Under the pieces are notes generated by a model. The model made no database searches, was not told where the DNA came from, and saw only the letters and a program-made list of their open reading frames with translations. A stretch of DNA of 64,000 nt from an uncultured Burkholderiales bacterium. GTDB taxonomy: Bacteria > Pseudomonadota > Gammaproteobacteria > Burkholderiales > Burkholderiaceae_C. The DNA lies in NCBI GenBank assembly GCA_903822825.1, contig CAIJQQ010000039.1, positions 1 to 64,000 of the forward strand, given 5' to 3'. Position 1 is the stretch's first letter. Every line of letters begins with the position of its first letter. The position numbers and the translations under genes were made by a program. Shown here one piece after another: positions 29,525 to 37,762 of the stretch.

Positions 29525-30496
29525 ATGCGACATCTCCTCCGTCCATTGGCCTTTGCACTGCTTGCAATCGCCAGCACATGGCTGGCTGTACCCAGCTTTG
29601 CCCAAAGCTATCCGAGTAAACCACTCCGCTTCATCAACAATTTCCCAGCGGGCGGGCCGTCAGATTTTCTGGCACGCACGGTGGGCGAAGCCATGACCAC
29701 CAGCTTCAAGCAGGTGGTGGTCACAGAAAACAAACCCGGCGCTGGCGGCAACATCGGTGCGGACTTCGTGGCCAAGAGCCCGGCCGATGGCTACACCGTG
29801 CTGTTCGGTATTGACACCGCGTTCACCGTCAACCCGCACATTTACAAAGGCATGCCCTTCAAGCCCAGTGACCTCAAGCCGATCATGGTCATGGTCTCTT
29901 CGGGCCTGCTGGTGGGCGCCCACCCGAGCACCGGCTTCAAAACGCTCAAAGACTTGGTTGCCCAAGGCAAGGGCAAAGGTCTGAATTTCAGCAGCGGCGG
30001 CAGCGGCAGCCCAGGCCACCTTGCGGCCGAAATTTTCATGGACGCCGCAGACATCAAGATCCAGCACATCCCCTACAAAGGCAACACCCCGGCGGTGACT
30101 GCGGTGCTGGCGGGCGAGGTCGATGCAGGCGTGCTGGCCACGCCCGGCATGCTGCCCCATGTGAAGGCGGGCAAGATCACGCCGCTGGCCGTGACCAGCC
30201 GCCAACGCTCGCGCTCTGCGCCTGAGGTGCCCACCGTGGCCGAGGCGGGCCTCAAAGACCTCGAGCTCGAAGTGCTTTATGTGGCGATGGTGCCCACCGC
30301 CACGCCCGAGCCTGTCGTGCAACTGCTGCAAAAAGCCTTCAGCGATGCCTTGAAGCGACCCGACACACAAGCCCAGTTGCTCAGCATGGACCTGTTCTAC
30401 GAAGGCCTGACAGGGGCTGACGCCGCCAAGCGCCTGAGCGATCTGTCGCAGCGCTACGCACGCACCATCAAAGCCACGGGCATGAAAGTCGAATGA
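29525..30496 (+). CDS. Second Bug/TctC family solute-binding protein
   Basis: The 323-residue binding protein has a signal peptide (LRPLAFALLAIASTWLAVPSFAQ) and the motifs RFINNFPAGGPSDFLARTV and VTENKPGAGGNIGADFV. It is clearly a paralogue of the protein at 25120 but diverged, so it probably binds another ligand of the same pathway. A run of T (29503-29511) precedes it. The ATG at 29525 gives a normal signal peptide. Its stop overlaps the sulfatase ATG (ATGA). Confidence 0.92.
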   Translation: MRHLLRPLAFALLAIASTWLAVPSFAQSYPSKPLRFINNFPAGGPSDFLARTVGEAMTTSFKQVVVTENKPGAGGNIGADFVAKSPADGYTVLFGIDTAFTVNPHIYKGMPFKPSDLKPIMVMVSSGLLVGAHPSTGFKTLKDLVAQGKGKGLNFSSGGSGSPGHLAAEIFMDAADIKIQHIPYKGNTPAVTAVLAGEVDAGVLATPGMLPHVKAGKITPLAVTSRQRSRSAPEVPTVAEAGLKDLELEVLYVAMVPTATPEPVVQLLQKAFSDALKRPDTQAQLLSMDLFYEGLTGADAAKRLSDLSQRYARTIKATGMKVE

Positions 30497-31842
30497 GCCT
30501 GCCCATGAACACCGCACCACAACGCCCCAACATCATTTTCATCGTGGCCGACGACCTCGGCTTTGCAGACCTGGGCTGCTACGGCGGCCGCGATGCGCAA
30601 TTCGGCAAGGTCTCGCCTGTGCTCGACCAACTGGCCGCCAATGGCCTCAAGTTCACGCAGGGTTACGCCAACTCGCCCGTGTGTTCGCCCACGCGCTTTG
30701 CGCTCATGACGGCGCGCTACCAGTACCGCCTGCGTGGCGGTGCCGACGAGCCCATCAACAGCCGCAGCCGGGGCAGCGCCGTGCTGGGCCTGCCGCCCGA
30801 GCACCCCACACTGCCGTCCTTGCTCAAAGCCAGCGGCTACCGCACGGCGCTGATCGGCAAATGGCATCTGGGTTATCCGCCGCACTTCAGCCCCCTCAAG
30901 TCGGGTTATGAAGAATTTTTCGGCCCCATGTCGGGCGGTGTGGACTACTTCACGCACTGCGCGTCCAACGGCGCGCACGACCTGTTCACCGGCGAAAACG
31001 AAACGCCTGAAGACGGCTACCTGACCGACATGATCTCCCACCGCGCTGTGGACTATGTTGAGCGCATGGCCCCGGGCGCAGCGCAAGGCGTGCCCTTCTT
31101 TTTGAGCCTGCATTACACCGCTCCGCACTGGCCCTGGGAAACGCGCGAAGACCATGCGCTTGCGGCTGAAGTGAAAGACAACATCTTTCACCTGCACGGC
31201 GGCAACATCCACACCTACCACCGCATGATCCACCACATGGACGAGGGCATTGGTTGGCTGGTCGACGCGCTCAAAAAAACCGGGCAACTCGACAACACCC
31301 TGATCGTTTTCACCAGCGACAACGGTGGCGAACGTTTCAGTGACAACTGGCCCCTGGTGGGCGGCAAGATGGACCTGACCGAAGGCGGCATCCGCGTGCC
31401 CTGGATCGCCCACTGGCCAGCGGTCATCGCTCCTGGCGACACCTCCACCCAACACTGCATGACCATGGACTGGTCGGCCACCATGGTCGAGCTGGCGGGT
31501 GCACAAGCCGATCCAGACCACCCGTTTGACGGTGTGTCGCTCGCTCCCGTGCTGCGCGATGCCCAGCACCAGTTTGATCGCCCTCTGTATTGGCGCATGA
31601 ACCACCGGGGCCAACGCGCGCTGCGCATGGGAGACTACAAGTACCTGCGGGTGGACGGCAACGATTACCTGTTCAACATCCCGGCCGATGAGCGTGAACG
31701 CGCCAATCTGGGTGGACGCCAACCCGAGCGCCTGCAGGCCATGCGCGCTGCGTGGGAAGCCTGGGACGCCACCGTGCCCGCCATCCCCGAAGACGCCACG
31801 GTCAGTTTGGGCTACTCGGTCAAAGACATGCCGCAGCGCTGA
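30493..31842 (+). CDS. Sulfatase (type I, formylglycine-dependent)
   Basis: This 449-residue alkaline-phosphatase-superfamily hydrolase carries the sulfatase signature CSPTR, in which C64 would be converted to formylglycine. Metal ligands D20 and D21 are in IVADDLG, and WHLGYPPHF and FTSDNGGERFSD add active-site residues. No clear signal peptide is present, which suggests cytosolic action on an imported organosulfate. It is translationally coupled to the Bug gene; a SulP anion transporter follows 22 nt later. Aryl or sugar sulfate cannot be distinguished. Confidence 0.9.
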   Translation: MSLPMNTAPQRPNIIFIVADDLGFADLGCYGGRDAQFGKVSPVLDQLAANGLKFTQGYANSPVCSPTRFALMTARYQYRLRGGADEPINSRSRGSAVLGLPPEHPTLPSLLKASGYRTALIGKWHLGYPPHFSPLKSGYEEFFGPMSGGVDYFTHCASNGAHDLFTGENETPEDGYLTDMISHRAVDYVERMAPGAAQGVPFFLSLHYTAPHWPWETREDHALAAEVKDNIFHLHGGNIHTYHRMIHHMDEGIGWLVDALKKTGQLDNTLIVFTSDNGGERFSDNWPLVGGKMDLTEGGIRVPWIAHWPAVIAPGDTSTQHCMTMDWSATMVELAGAQADPDHPFDGVSLAPVLRDAQHQFDRPLYWRMNHRGQRALRMGDYKYLRVDGNDYLFNIPADERERANLGGRQPERLQAMRAAWEAWDATVPAIPEDATVSLGYSVKDMPQR

Positions 31843-31864
31843 AATCCAGCAGCTAAGATGGGTC

Positions 31865-33547
31865 ATGGATTTACAGCGCTTTCTGACCTTCCGCCACTGG
31901 CCACGGCTCACGCCTGAGCTGACCCGCACCGAAGTGTTGGCCGGGCTGACGGTGGCACTGGTCATGGTGCCGCAGGCCGTGGCCTACGCGGGCTTGGCAG
32001 GCATGCCCCTGGTCACCGGGCTTTACGCCTGTCTGGTGCCCGCCTTGCTGGCGGTGCTGTTTGGCAGCGCCTCGCGGCTATCGGTGGGCCCGGCCGCGCT
32101 GACCTGCGTGCTAATTGGCGCTTCGCTCACAGGACTGGCCGAACCCGGCTCTGCACAGTGGGTCATGCTGGCAGTTTGGTTGTCCTTGCTGTCAGGAGGC
32201 ATCCAGTTGCTGTTGGGCTTGGGTAACTATGGTTGGCTCATCAACTTGGTCAGCTCGCCCGTCATGATGGGGTTCACTCAAGCCGCGTCGATTTTGATCA
32301 TGGCCTCGCAAGTGCCCGCGCTGCTGGGCATCCCTGCCTGGCGCTGGGACGTGCACAGCTGGGGCATTTGGCTCACAGGCTGGCCAGCCCTTTTTGGCTT
32401 GGGCAGCTTGGCCGTACTTTTGCTGCTGCGCCGCTTCAAACCCCGCTGGCCCGGGATCATGCTGGTGATGGCGGCGTCCTCTGTGCTGGCCTGTGCGAAC
32501 AACTACACGCAGCATGGTGCCATCGTGGGCTTGCTGCCTTCGGGCTTACCCAAGCTGTACTGGCCGGAATGGCCAGGTCTGGAAGTGCTCAACCAGTTGT
32601 GGGTGCCTGCCATGGTGATTGCACTGGTGAGCTTTCTCGAGACCGCGTCGAGTGCACGCATCGAATGCCAGCGCGACGGCATACGCTGGGATGACAGCAC
32701 CGAGCTCTTCAGCCAAGGGCTGGCAAAGCTGGCCTCGGCGCTGTCAGGCAGCTTTCCGACCAGCACCTCTTTCTCGCGCTCGGCGCTCATGCTCTACGCA
32801 GGTGCCCGCTCAGGCTGGGCGGTGGTGGCCTCGGTCGGATTCGTGCTGCTGGCTTTGCTGATCCTCATGCCCGCGCTGCAATTCGTGCCGCGCTCGGTCA
32901 TGGCAGCGGCCGTGATCGTGGCGGTGCTCAATTTGTTTCAGCCGCGCCAATTTCTCAAGCTCTGGCGCATTGACCGCGTCGAGACCGCCACGGCCGCTGT
33001 GACCTTTGCCATCACGCTGGCCACTGCGCCGCGCATTTACTGGGGTGTCATGGCGGGTGTGCTGCTGGGCCTGAGCCATTTTTTGCACACCCGCTTGCAC
33101 CCGCGCATCATCGAAGTGGGCCTGCACCCCGATGGCAGCTTGCGTGACCGTCACCTGTGGCAACTGCCCCCACTGGCTCCGGACCTTTACGCCCTGCGCA
33201 TGGACGCCGAACTCGACTTTGCGGCGGCCAGCAGCTTTGAGCGGGCCATCACCGACCACCTCGCGCTGCATCCCGACACGCGGCATGTTTGCTTGTTCGC
33301 ACAGCCCATCAACCGCATCGATGCAACAGGCGTAGAGACATTTGGCCAACTGCAAAGGCAACTTGCCAGTCGGGGCATCACCTTGCACATCAGCGGCATC
33401 AAGCTGCCCATCGAAAAAGCACTGCAGCGTGCAGGCGAACTGCCCACTGTGCCAGAGCTCAAGCTCTACCGCACCGACGCTGAAGCCTTGCAGGCCCTGA
33501 GGCAGTTGTCGCCCCTGCCGGACGACATTGGGGCAGCCTCCATCTGA
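31865..33547 (+). CDS. SulP family sulfate/anion transporter with STAS domain
   Basis: The 560-residue permease has the SulP signature ALVMVPQAVAYAGLAGMPLVTGLYACLVPALL, about ten or more membrane helices, and a C-terminal STAS domain (about 440-550; CLFAQPINRIDATGVETFGQLQ). Placed directly after a sulfatase, it may move sulfate or the organosulfate. It differs from the SulP protein at 11898. The gene ends in a strong terminator, which marks the end of the 25.1-33.6 kb operon. Confidence 0.92.
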   Translation: MDLQRFLTFRHWPRLTPELTRTEVLAGLTVALVMVPQAVAYAGLAGMPLVTGLYACLVPALLAVLFGSASRLSVGPAALTCVLIGASLTGLAEPGSAQWVMLAVWLSLLSGGIQLLLGLGNYGWLINLVSSPVMMGFTQAASILIMASQVPALLGIPAWRWDVHSWGIWLTGWPALFGLGSLAVLLLLRRFKPRWPGIMLVMAASSVLACANNYTQHGAIVGLLPSGLPKLYWPEWPGLEVLNQLWVPAMVIALVSFLETASSARIECQRDGIRWDDSTELFSQGLAKLASALSGSFPTSTSFSRSALMLYAGARSGWAVVASVGFVLLALLILMPALQFVPRSVMAAAVIVAVLNLFQPRQFLKLWRIDRVETATAAVTFAITLATAPRIYWGVMAGVLLGLSHFLHTRLHPRIIEVGLHPDGSLRDRHLWQLPPLAPDLYALRMDAELDFAAASSFERAITDHLALHPDTRHVCLFAQPINRIDATGVETFGQLQRQLASRGITLHISGIKLPIEKALQRAGELPTVPELKLYRTDAEALQALRQLSPLPDDIGAASI

Positions 33548-33590
33548 CGGTGCTGCCCCAACGCGCAGCCCCTCGGTTCAGCGCTTTGTG

Positions 33591-33624
33591 ATCCAACGGA
33601 CGGTGCGTTGGATGGGATTTTTTT
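33591..33624 (+). terminator. Rho-independent terminator after the SulP gene
   Basis: The stem atccaacg (33591-33598) pairs exactly with cgttggat (33606-33613) over a 7-nt loop and is followed by GGGA and seven T (33618-33624). It lies 43 nt after the SulP stop. Confidence 0.85.
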
Positions 33625-33691
33625 AGACTGCTTTCTCCATGGCGGTGGTGACCTGTTCACACGCCAAGGCCAACACTCTGAAAGCCCCCCA

Positions 33692-34021
33692 ATGAAAAAC
33701 CACACAGACTCTCTCGTCAAAGCCTCCTCTGACATGGGCGCCCACATTTCGGGTGCACTGCAAGAGGCCATGCGCGAAAACACACACGACCTGCACCGCG
33801 TGAGCGAACGACTCGCAGACAGCATCAATGAACTGGCCAACAAAGGCAAAGACACCGCTTTGGACATGCAAAACCGTCTAGAAAAAGAAGCCAAGAAAGC
33901 CAGCACCACCGCTGAGCACTACATTCAGGACGAACCCTTTAAATCGGTGATGATCGCCGCAGGTGTCGGGGCCGCCGCGGCCGCGCTTGTGTCGATGTGG
34001 ATCGGCTCACGCGCACGTTGA
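33692..34021 (+). CDS. DUF883 family protein (ElaB/YqjD-like)
   Basis: This 109-residue inner-membrane protein has a long amphipathic coiled-coil N-terminus and a single glycine/alanine-rich C-terminal helix (SVMIAAGVGAAAAALVSMWIG). ElaB/YqjD proteins associate with ribosomes and the membrane in stationary phase in E. coli. The ATG at 33692 (MKNHTDSLVKASS) is used. Its stop overlaps the next start (TGATG), giving the conserved yqjD-yqjE arrangement. Confidence 0.9.
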   Translation: MKNHTDSLVKASSDMGAHISGALQEAMRENTHDLHRVSERLADSINELANKGKDTALDMQNRLEKEAKKASTTAEHYIQDEPFKSVMIAAGVGAAAAALVSMWIGSRAR

Positions 34022-34401
34022 TGCTCAAGCTCTTGTTCAAACTGCTGCTGCGGCCCGAACTGATTTCAATGCATGTTCAGGGCTATGCAGACTTGCTCAG
34101 CGAAGAATCGGGGTTGCTCATGCGCTATGTGAGAAACCGGTTCTTGGTCTGTGCCATCGGCTTTACCAGCTTGGTGATGGCCGTCATGTGGGGTGGCGTT
34201 GCGCTGATGTTGTGGAGCGCACTGCCCACCGTCGACCCACACCGGGCTTGGGTTCTTTGGGCTTTTCCTCTGGCGTGGCTGGGGGTGTCTTTGGGCTGCT
34301 GGGTGACTTACCGCATGTTTGATCGGTCGGTTTTCTTTCCTCGAACGCTTGAGCAAATCCAACTGGACATGCTTGCGATCAGACAAGCGCGCAAAGCATG
34401 A
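34021..34401 (+). CDS. Phage holin family / YqjE-like membrane protein
   Basis: The 126-residue protein has two hydrophobic segments (FLVCAIGFTSLVMAVMWGGVALMLW and AWVLWAFPLAWLGVSLGCWVTY) on either side of a short loop. It matches the YqjE/phage_holin_3_6 family, which is chromosomal and not a true phage lysis gene. It starts on the last base of the DUF883 stop and overlaps the small ORF after it. The function is unknown. Confidence 0.87.
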   Translation: MLKLLFKLLLRPELISMHVQGYADLLSEESGLLMRYVRNRFLVCAIGFTSLVMAVMWGGVALMLWSALPTVDPHRAWVLWAFPLAWLGVSLGCWVTYRMFDRSVFFPRTLEQIQLDMLAIRQARKA

Positions 34402-34547
34402 GCCACAACACTGAGCAACGCCTGGCGCTGTCGCGCATCTTGATCGCGACAGCGCTGCGCGAACCTACCTGGGTGGTGCTGCTGCAGCGCTGGGTTCAAA
34501 GGCGTTTGAGGTGTGTCAAAGCTGCCCACTGCCCAGACCGACACTGA
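34398..34547 (+). CDS. Small hypothetical protein, third gene of the DUF883 operon
   Basis: The 49-residue ORF begins MSHNTEQRLALSRILIATALREP. Its ATG overlaps the stop of the YqjE-like gene by four bases, so it is well placed for translation. In E. coli the same position holds yqjK (about 100 residues). This product is half that length, so it may be a shortened counterpart or a chance frame. No motif is recognised. The 175 nt after it (34548-34722) show no gene. Confidence 0.5.
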   Translation: MSHNTEQRLALSRILIATALREPTWVVLLQRWVQRRLRCVKAAHCPDRH

Positions 34548-34722
34548 CCCGAGATGTTGGGGTTGACCAACAGCGACAAAGAATCCGCCACCATCCGTTC
34601 CGACAGCGACGTGTCGGCCGCATTTCGCAAATCAGCCTTTGCTGGCAAACCCGCATGAACGCAGCGCCGCGCGACTGGCTCAAGTTGCACACGGCTGCGT
34701 GAAGCCGGTCAATGCAAGCTTG

Positions 34723-34935
34723 TTATTTCTTGGCCGCCATCCCATAGGCCACGATCGCATTGGCGTGGCCATGGCCCATACCGTGCTCGGCCTTGAGCCA
34801 AGCTACCATTTCTATGTGTTTCATGCCCTTGCATGATTTGAGCAAGTCCAGCCAATGCGCGATGGGCTGACCGTATTTCTTTTCGATGGACGGGAAATAC
34901 GAAGCGGGACCTTTGGGTTTTTCAGGGGTGGTCAT
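34723..34935 (-). CDS. DUF4287 domain protein
   Basis: The 70-residue protein (PASYFPSIEKKYGQPIAHWLDLL and GMKHIEMVAWLKAEHGMGHGHANAIVAYGM) matches DUF4287, a short helical domain of unknown role also found in longer DUF5655-containing proteins. It lies downstream of the GNAT gene on the same strand and may be cotranscribed. No signal or membrane segment is present. Confidence 0.85.
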   Translation of the reverse strand: MTTPEKPKGPASYFPSIEKKYGQPIAHWLDLLKSCKGMKHIEMVAWLKAEHGMGHGHANAIVAYGMAAKK

Positions 34936-34960
34936 GGGGCAGATCTCGTTATGGAAACAT

Positions 34961-35485
34961 TCAGGCTTGATTTTCCATCAAGGCCAAATCCAGCCACATA
35001 TGGACTTTGGACTTGAAACCATTGGCGGTCCAAACCGCCATGGGCTCGACGCCATAAGGCTGAAATCCCAGGCTTTGATACAGTTGCTCGGCGGCGGCAT
35101 TGCCTTGTGTCACTTCTAGCTGGAGAACGCGAAGACCTTGACGAGCCATGGCATGCGCAACAGCGGACTGCATCAATTGCCGGGCCAGCCCTTGTCCACG
35201 AAAATTTTCATGCACAAACATGGCCACGACCAAGGCTTTGTGGCGCGTCTTCGCTCTGGCAGAAAATTCCAACGAAACTGTGCCCACCAAGGCCTGGCCG
35301 GCAAAGGCCCCCCACACAAAAGAAAGATCAGCCGGATCGGCAATGCGGTTGAGCCACCAACTGTCGGGCTGCAAGGCGCGTTCTTGCGGTATAGAAGTGA
35401 ATGAATCGGCCGCTTGCTCGTAGGCGTGCAACATCAAGGCCTTGTAGGCCATGGCGTTATCGGGGGCGAGAGGGGCTATGTGCAT
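34961..35485 (-). CDS. GNAT family N-acetyltransferase
   Basis: The 174-residue protein has the acetyl-CoA-binding motif VHENFRGQGLARQLMQ and the AAEQLYQSLGFQPYGVE segment, typical of GNAT enzymes acting on amines or ribosomal proteins. The ATG at 35485 is used; an in-frame TTG at 35521 would overlap the isochorismatase stop. The target is not predictable. Confidence 0.87.
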   Translation of the reverse strand: MHIAPLAPDNAMAYKALMLHAYEQAADSFTSIPQERALQPDSWWLNRIADPADLSFVWGAFAGQALVGTVSLEFSARAKTRHKALVVAMFVHENFRGQGLARQLMQSAVAHAMARQGLRVLQLEVTQGNAAAEQLYQSLGFQPYGVEPMAVWTANGFKSKVHMWLDLALMENQA

Positions 35486-35517
35486 GGTGGTTTGAATGTC
35501 AAACGCGTGGGTATCTG

Positions 35518-36057
35518 TCAACCCGTAAATTGAACCTCGTCATGCGCAATAGCCATGACGCGTGGGCCGAAACTGGAGATGTTGGTGAGCGTGGCATTGT
35601 GGTGGGCAATGACTTGCTGCGCGCTGATGGCTGCATTCCCAGCTGAGGTATGTGCACCGGCCACCAGCAGCACCGGGTAACCCAGCGCCAAAGCCTTGCG
35701 GGTGGTGGTGTCCACGCAAAACTCGGAATGCATGCCGCAAACCACCAAGTCCTTGATGCCCTGGGTTTGCAATGCTTCATGAAGATCGGTGCGCAAGAAC
35801 GAATCTGGCGTGGTTTTGCGAATCTGCCGATCACCCGCATCCACCTGCAAGCCTCTCGCCAATTGCCACTCAGGGCTGCCGTGCTCCAAATAGCCCGCTT
35901 GTGACTCGTGCTGAATCAAGAAGACCTGAACGCCCACAGCGCGTGCCCGGTGCGTGACCGCGTTGATGCGTTTTATGGTGCCGGGACAATCGTGCGCGGC
36001 ATCAGGGCCTTCGCACAGGCCTTGTTGAACATCGATGACGAGGTTGGCGGTCTGCAA
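35518..36057 (-). CDS. Isochorismatase family cysteine hydrolase
   Basis: This 179-residue hydrolase has the catalytic triad of the family: D in LVIDVQQG, K in IRKTTPDSF and C in GMHSEFCVDTTTRKAL. Relatives include nicotinamidases and N-carbamoyl amidases. No ATG is available; a TTG at 36057 sits 5 nt after AAGGAG, while the GTG at 36063 would overlap it, so TTG is chosen. It is followed by the GNAT gene. Confidence 0.87.
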   Translation of the reverse strand: MQTANLVIDVQQGLCEGPDAAHDCPGTIKRINAVTHRARAVGVQVFLIQHESQAGYLEHGSPEWQLARGLQVDAGDRQIRKTTPDSFLRTDLHEALQTQGIKDLVVCGMHSEFCVDTTTRKALALGYPVLLVAGAHTSAGNAAISAQQVIAHHNATLTNISSFGPRVMAIAHDEVQFTG

Positions 36058-36159
36058 AAGCACTCCTTTCTGTGCGGTTCTATGTAGCGGCCTGAACTTG
36101 CTCGGGAAACTGGCTCCGGCGAATCTCGATTTTTGCGAATGGCACGAAAAAATTCGAGC

Positions 36160-36498
36160 TTAAGCCGCTGCTTTCGCTGCAGATTGCAGCACCTCGGACG
36201 CCCACTGATTCAAGCTCTTGCCTGCTGCTTGTGCCGCCACCAATGCAGCACCATGCGTTTCAGGCGGCACACGCAGCATGAGCTTGCCTGAGGCTGGTTT
36301 TTCGGGTGCGATGCCTTGGGCCTTGCAGTCTTCCAAAAAATCATCAATCGCCACTTCAAATTCATTTCGAAGCTCTGACACGGTTAGACCGTGAAAACTG
36401 ATGATGCAGCGCAGGCCCAAAACACGGCCCACAAAAATGTTGTCCCGCTCATCAAATTCGATGCGGGCCAAATAGTTCTTGTACGTCATGGTGTTCAT
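36160..36498 (-). CDS. hicB: HicB family antitoxin
   Basis: This 112-residue antitoxin has an N-terminal partial RNase-H-like fold (YLARIEFDERDNIFVGRVLGL) and a C-terminal ribbon-helix-helix (LMLRVPPETHGAALVAAQAAGKSLNQWASEVLQ) that should bind the promoter. Its ATG overlaps the hicA stop (ATGA), so toxin comes first. The domain pattern is the type in which HicB neutralises HicA and represses the operon. Confidence 0.92.
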   Translation of the reverse strand: MNTMTYKNYLARIEFDERDNIFVGRVLGLRCIISFHGLTVSELRNEFEVAIDDFLEDCKAQGIAPEKPASGKLMLRVPPETHGAALVAAQAAGKSLNQWASEVLQSAAKAAA

Positions 36499-36779
36499 GG
36501 ATGGACTCCGATTCTTTCTAACAGCTCACGTACTTCTTCCACTTGATACCGCTTGGCCTCTTTGCCTGGATGGGGACGATGGCAGCGCCATTGCTCATCT
36601 CTGAGGGTGATCTTGATGCGGGATCCTTCGCGTTCATGCACAGCACCACCTAAGGCCACCAGCAGCGATTCAATGTCTGCAAAAACCAGCGAGGCCAATG
36701 TGGGCTTGGCAAATACAGCACGCAAGGTTCTACGGTGTTTCGTGCTGACACCGGGAATGCTATCAAAAAGTGCAATCAT
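36495..36779 (-). CDS. hicA: HicA-like toxin (mRNA interferase)
   Basis: The 94-residue protein has a double-stranded-RNA-binding-like fold. The C-terminal HRPHPGKEAKRYQVEEVRELLERIGV is the HicA signature. The common GSH catalytic triplet is GSR here (EGSRIKI), as in the longer HicA subfamily. The ATG at 36779 is preceded by GAAGG; an upstream ATG at 36815 lies in the promoter region. The arrangement is hicA then hicB on the minus strand. Confidence 0.9.
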   Translation of the reverse strand: MIALFDSIPGVSTKHRRTLRAVFAKPTLASLVFADIESLLVALGGAVHEREGSRIKITLRDEQWRCHRPHPGKEAKRYQVEEVRELLERIGVHP

Positions 36780-36790
36780 GTCAACACCTT

Positions 36791-36820
36791 CATTAATGAG
36801 TATTTTTATATCCATTAATT
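36791..36820. promoter_or_regulatory. Candidate HicAB operator and promoter
   Basis: CATTAATG (36791-36798, palindromic) and cattaatt (36813-36820) are 22 bp apart, two helical turns, and flank a TATAAA-like -10 element read on the minus strand. The site is directly upstream of hicA, where HicB would be expected to bind. Confidence 0.5.
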
Positions 36821-36909
36821 ATGCGCTGGCTTTGAGATCGACTTTGACTTGATCTAACAGTCATTGGGGTATGACCTTGAGCAACACGCCATGCTGATGA
36901 ACATGGCTT

Positions 36910-37725
36910 TCAGGCGTTGACGATCCACCCCTCCAGCGGATCAAACGGCGGCAAGCCGTATTGCGGATGCCCCGCCTCGTGTTGATGCTGCGCCCAGGCC
37001 GCTTGCATCAGGCACAGGGCGGCATCCAGCGCGTCGCCGCTGGCATCGTCGGCCAGGCGGCCCAGCAGGGCGTTGCTGGCCACCAAGCGCAGGCCCAGGC
37101 GGGTTTGGCCGCGTTCCAGCGCACCCAGCAGTTCGCGCCGGGCCATCAAGCGTTCAGGCGTTTGCTTGGCTTTGTCGTCGCTTTTGTAGCTGGTGTTGCC
37201 CAGCACATCTCGCGCCAGCAGCCCGGGGTAGGCCTCCAGCGCGACGCGGCGTGTGTCACCTGTGCGCAGGCCGGGCAGGTGCGCACCCGCTTGGCGCAGC
37301 AGGGGCACGCCCGCGTGCAGCATGTAGGCCACAGGTGGGTTGACCCATTTCATGGACGGGCTGGAACCTGCAGGCTTGTCGGTGGCGCGGTGCGCAAACT
37401 TGCCGCCCACGGGGCGGGCATTGCAAAACGCCGCAAACTGCTCGCGAATTTGGGGGCGCTCCAAGGCACAGTAGTGGTCCATGCAGGCGGCCCAGTCGAT
37501 GGGCCAGCCCAGGTTTTCGACCAACTCACGCGGCAGACCAAAAGGCAAGTCAAAACCACCCACCCAGTCGGCAGGCTGCGCCAGCCAGTCGCCAAACGCC
37601 GACAAGGTTTCAAAGGTCTGCAGAGCTTGCAGTTGCACCCTGCCCTGCCGGGCTTGGCCCAGCGCCAGAACGATGGGTTTGCGCTTGCTGGGGCTGCTGG
37701 AGAAATCGCAGCCGATGAGGTTCAT
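36910..37725 (-). CDS. DUF429 family protein
   Basis: The 271-residue protein matches DUF429, which has an RNase-H-like fold. The start MNLIGCDFSSSPSKRKPIVLALG resembles the first acidic strand, and FDLPFGLPRELVE, DTRRVALEAYPGLLARDVLG and GDALDAALCLMQAAW are the conserved blocks. Biological function is unknown; nuclease activity has been suggested for the fold only. A REP-like repeat lies just upstream. Confidence 0.85.
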   Translation of the reverse strand: MNLIGCDFSSSPSKRKPIVLALGQARQGRVQLQALQTFETLSAFGDWLAQPADWVGGFDLPFGLPRELVENLGWPIDWAACMDHYCALERPQIREQFAAFCNARPVGGKFAHRATDKPAGSSPSMKWVNPPVAYMLHAGVPLLRQAGAHLPGLRTGDTRRVALEAYPGLLARDVLGNTSYKSDDKAKQTPERLMARRELLGALERGQTRLGLRLVASNALLGRLADDASGDALDAALCLMQAAWAQHQHEAGHPQYGLPPFDPLEGWIVNA

Positions 37726-37733
37726 GGTTCAGA

Positions 37734-37758
37734 TCGCGACGAGGGCGTCGCTCCTACA
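37734..37758. repeat. REP-like repeat (second locus)
   Basis: tcgcgacgagggcg at 37734-37747 is identical to 21604-21617, and the continuing gtcgctcctaca is the complement of TGTAGGAGC at 21554. The element lies between the BLUF and DUF429 genes. Confidence 0.7.
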
Positions 37759-37762
37759 AAGC

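Noticed and set aside
25120..33547. Complete tripartite tricarboxylate transporter
   Set aside because: Only Bug-type binding proteins are present; no TctA or TctB membrane genes are in the window, so these are orphan binding proteins.
33692..34401. Prophage remnant suggested by the holin-family gene
   Set aside because: The gene sits in a chromosomal yqjD-yqjE arrangement with no other phage gene, integrase or attachment site nearby.
36126..36160. Imperfect hairpin with T/A runs between the HicB gene and the isochorismatase gene
   Set aside because: The arms (ctcgatttttgcg and cgaaaaaattcgag) have mismatched lengths and there is no proper T-tract after the stem on the minus strand, so it was not called a terminator.
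36160..36820. Genomic island around the HicAB genes
   Set aside because: No integrase, tRNA, terminal repeat or transposase was seen; only the two toxin-antitoxin genes stand out.
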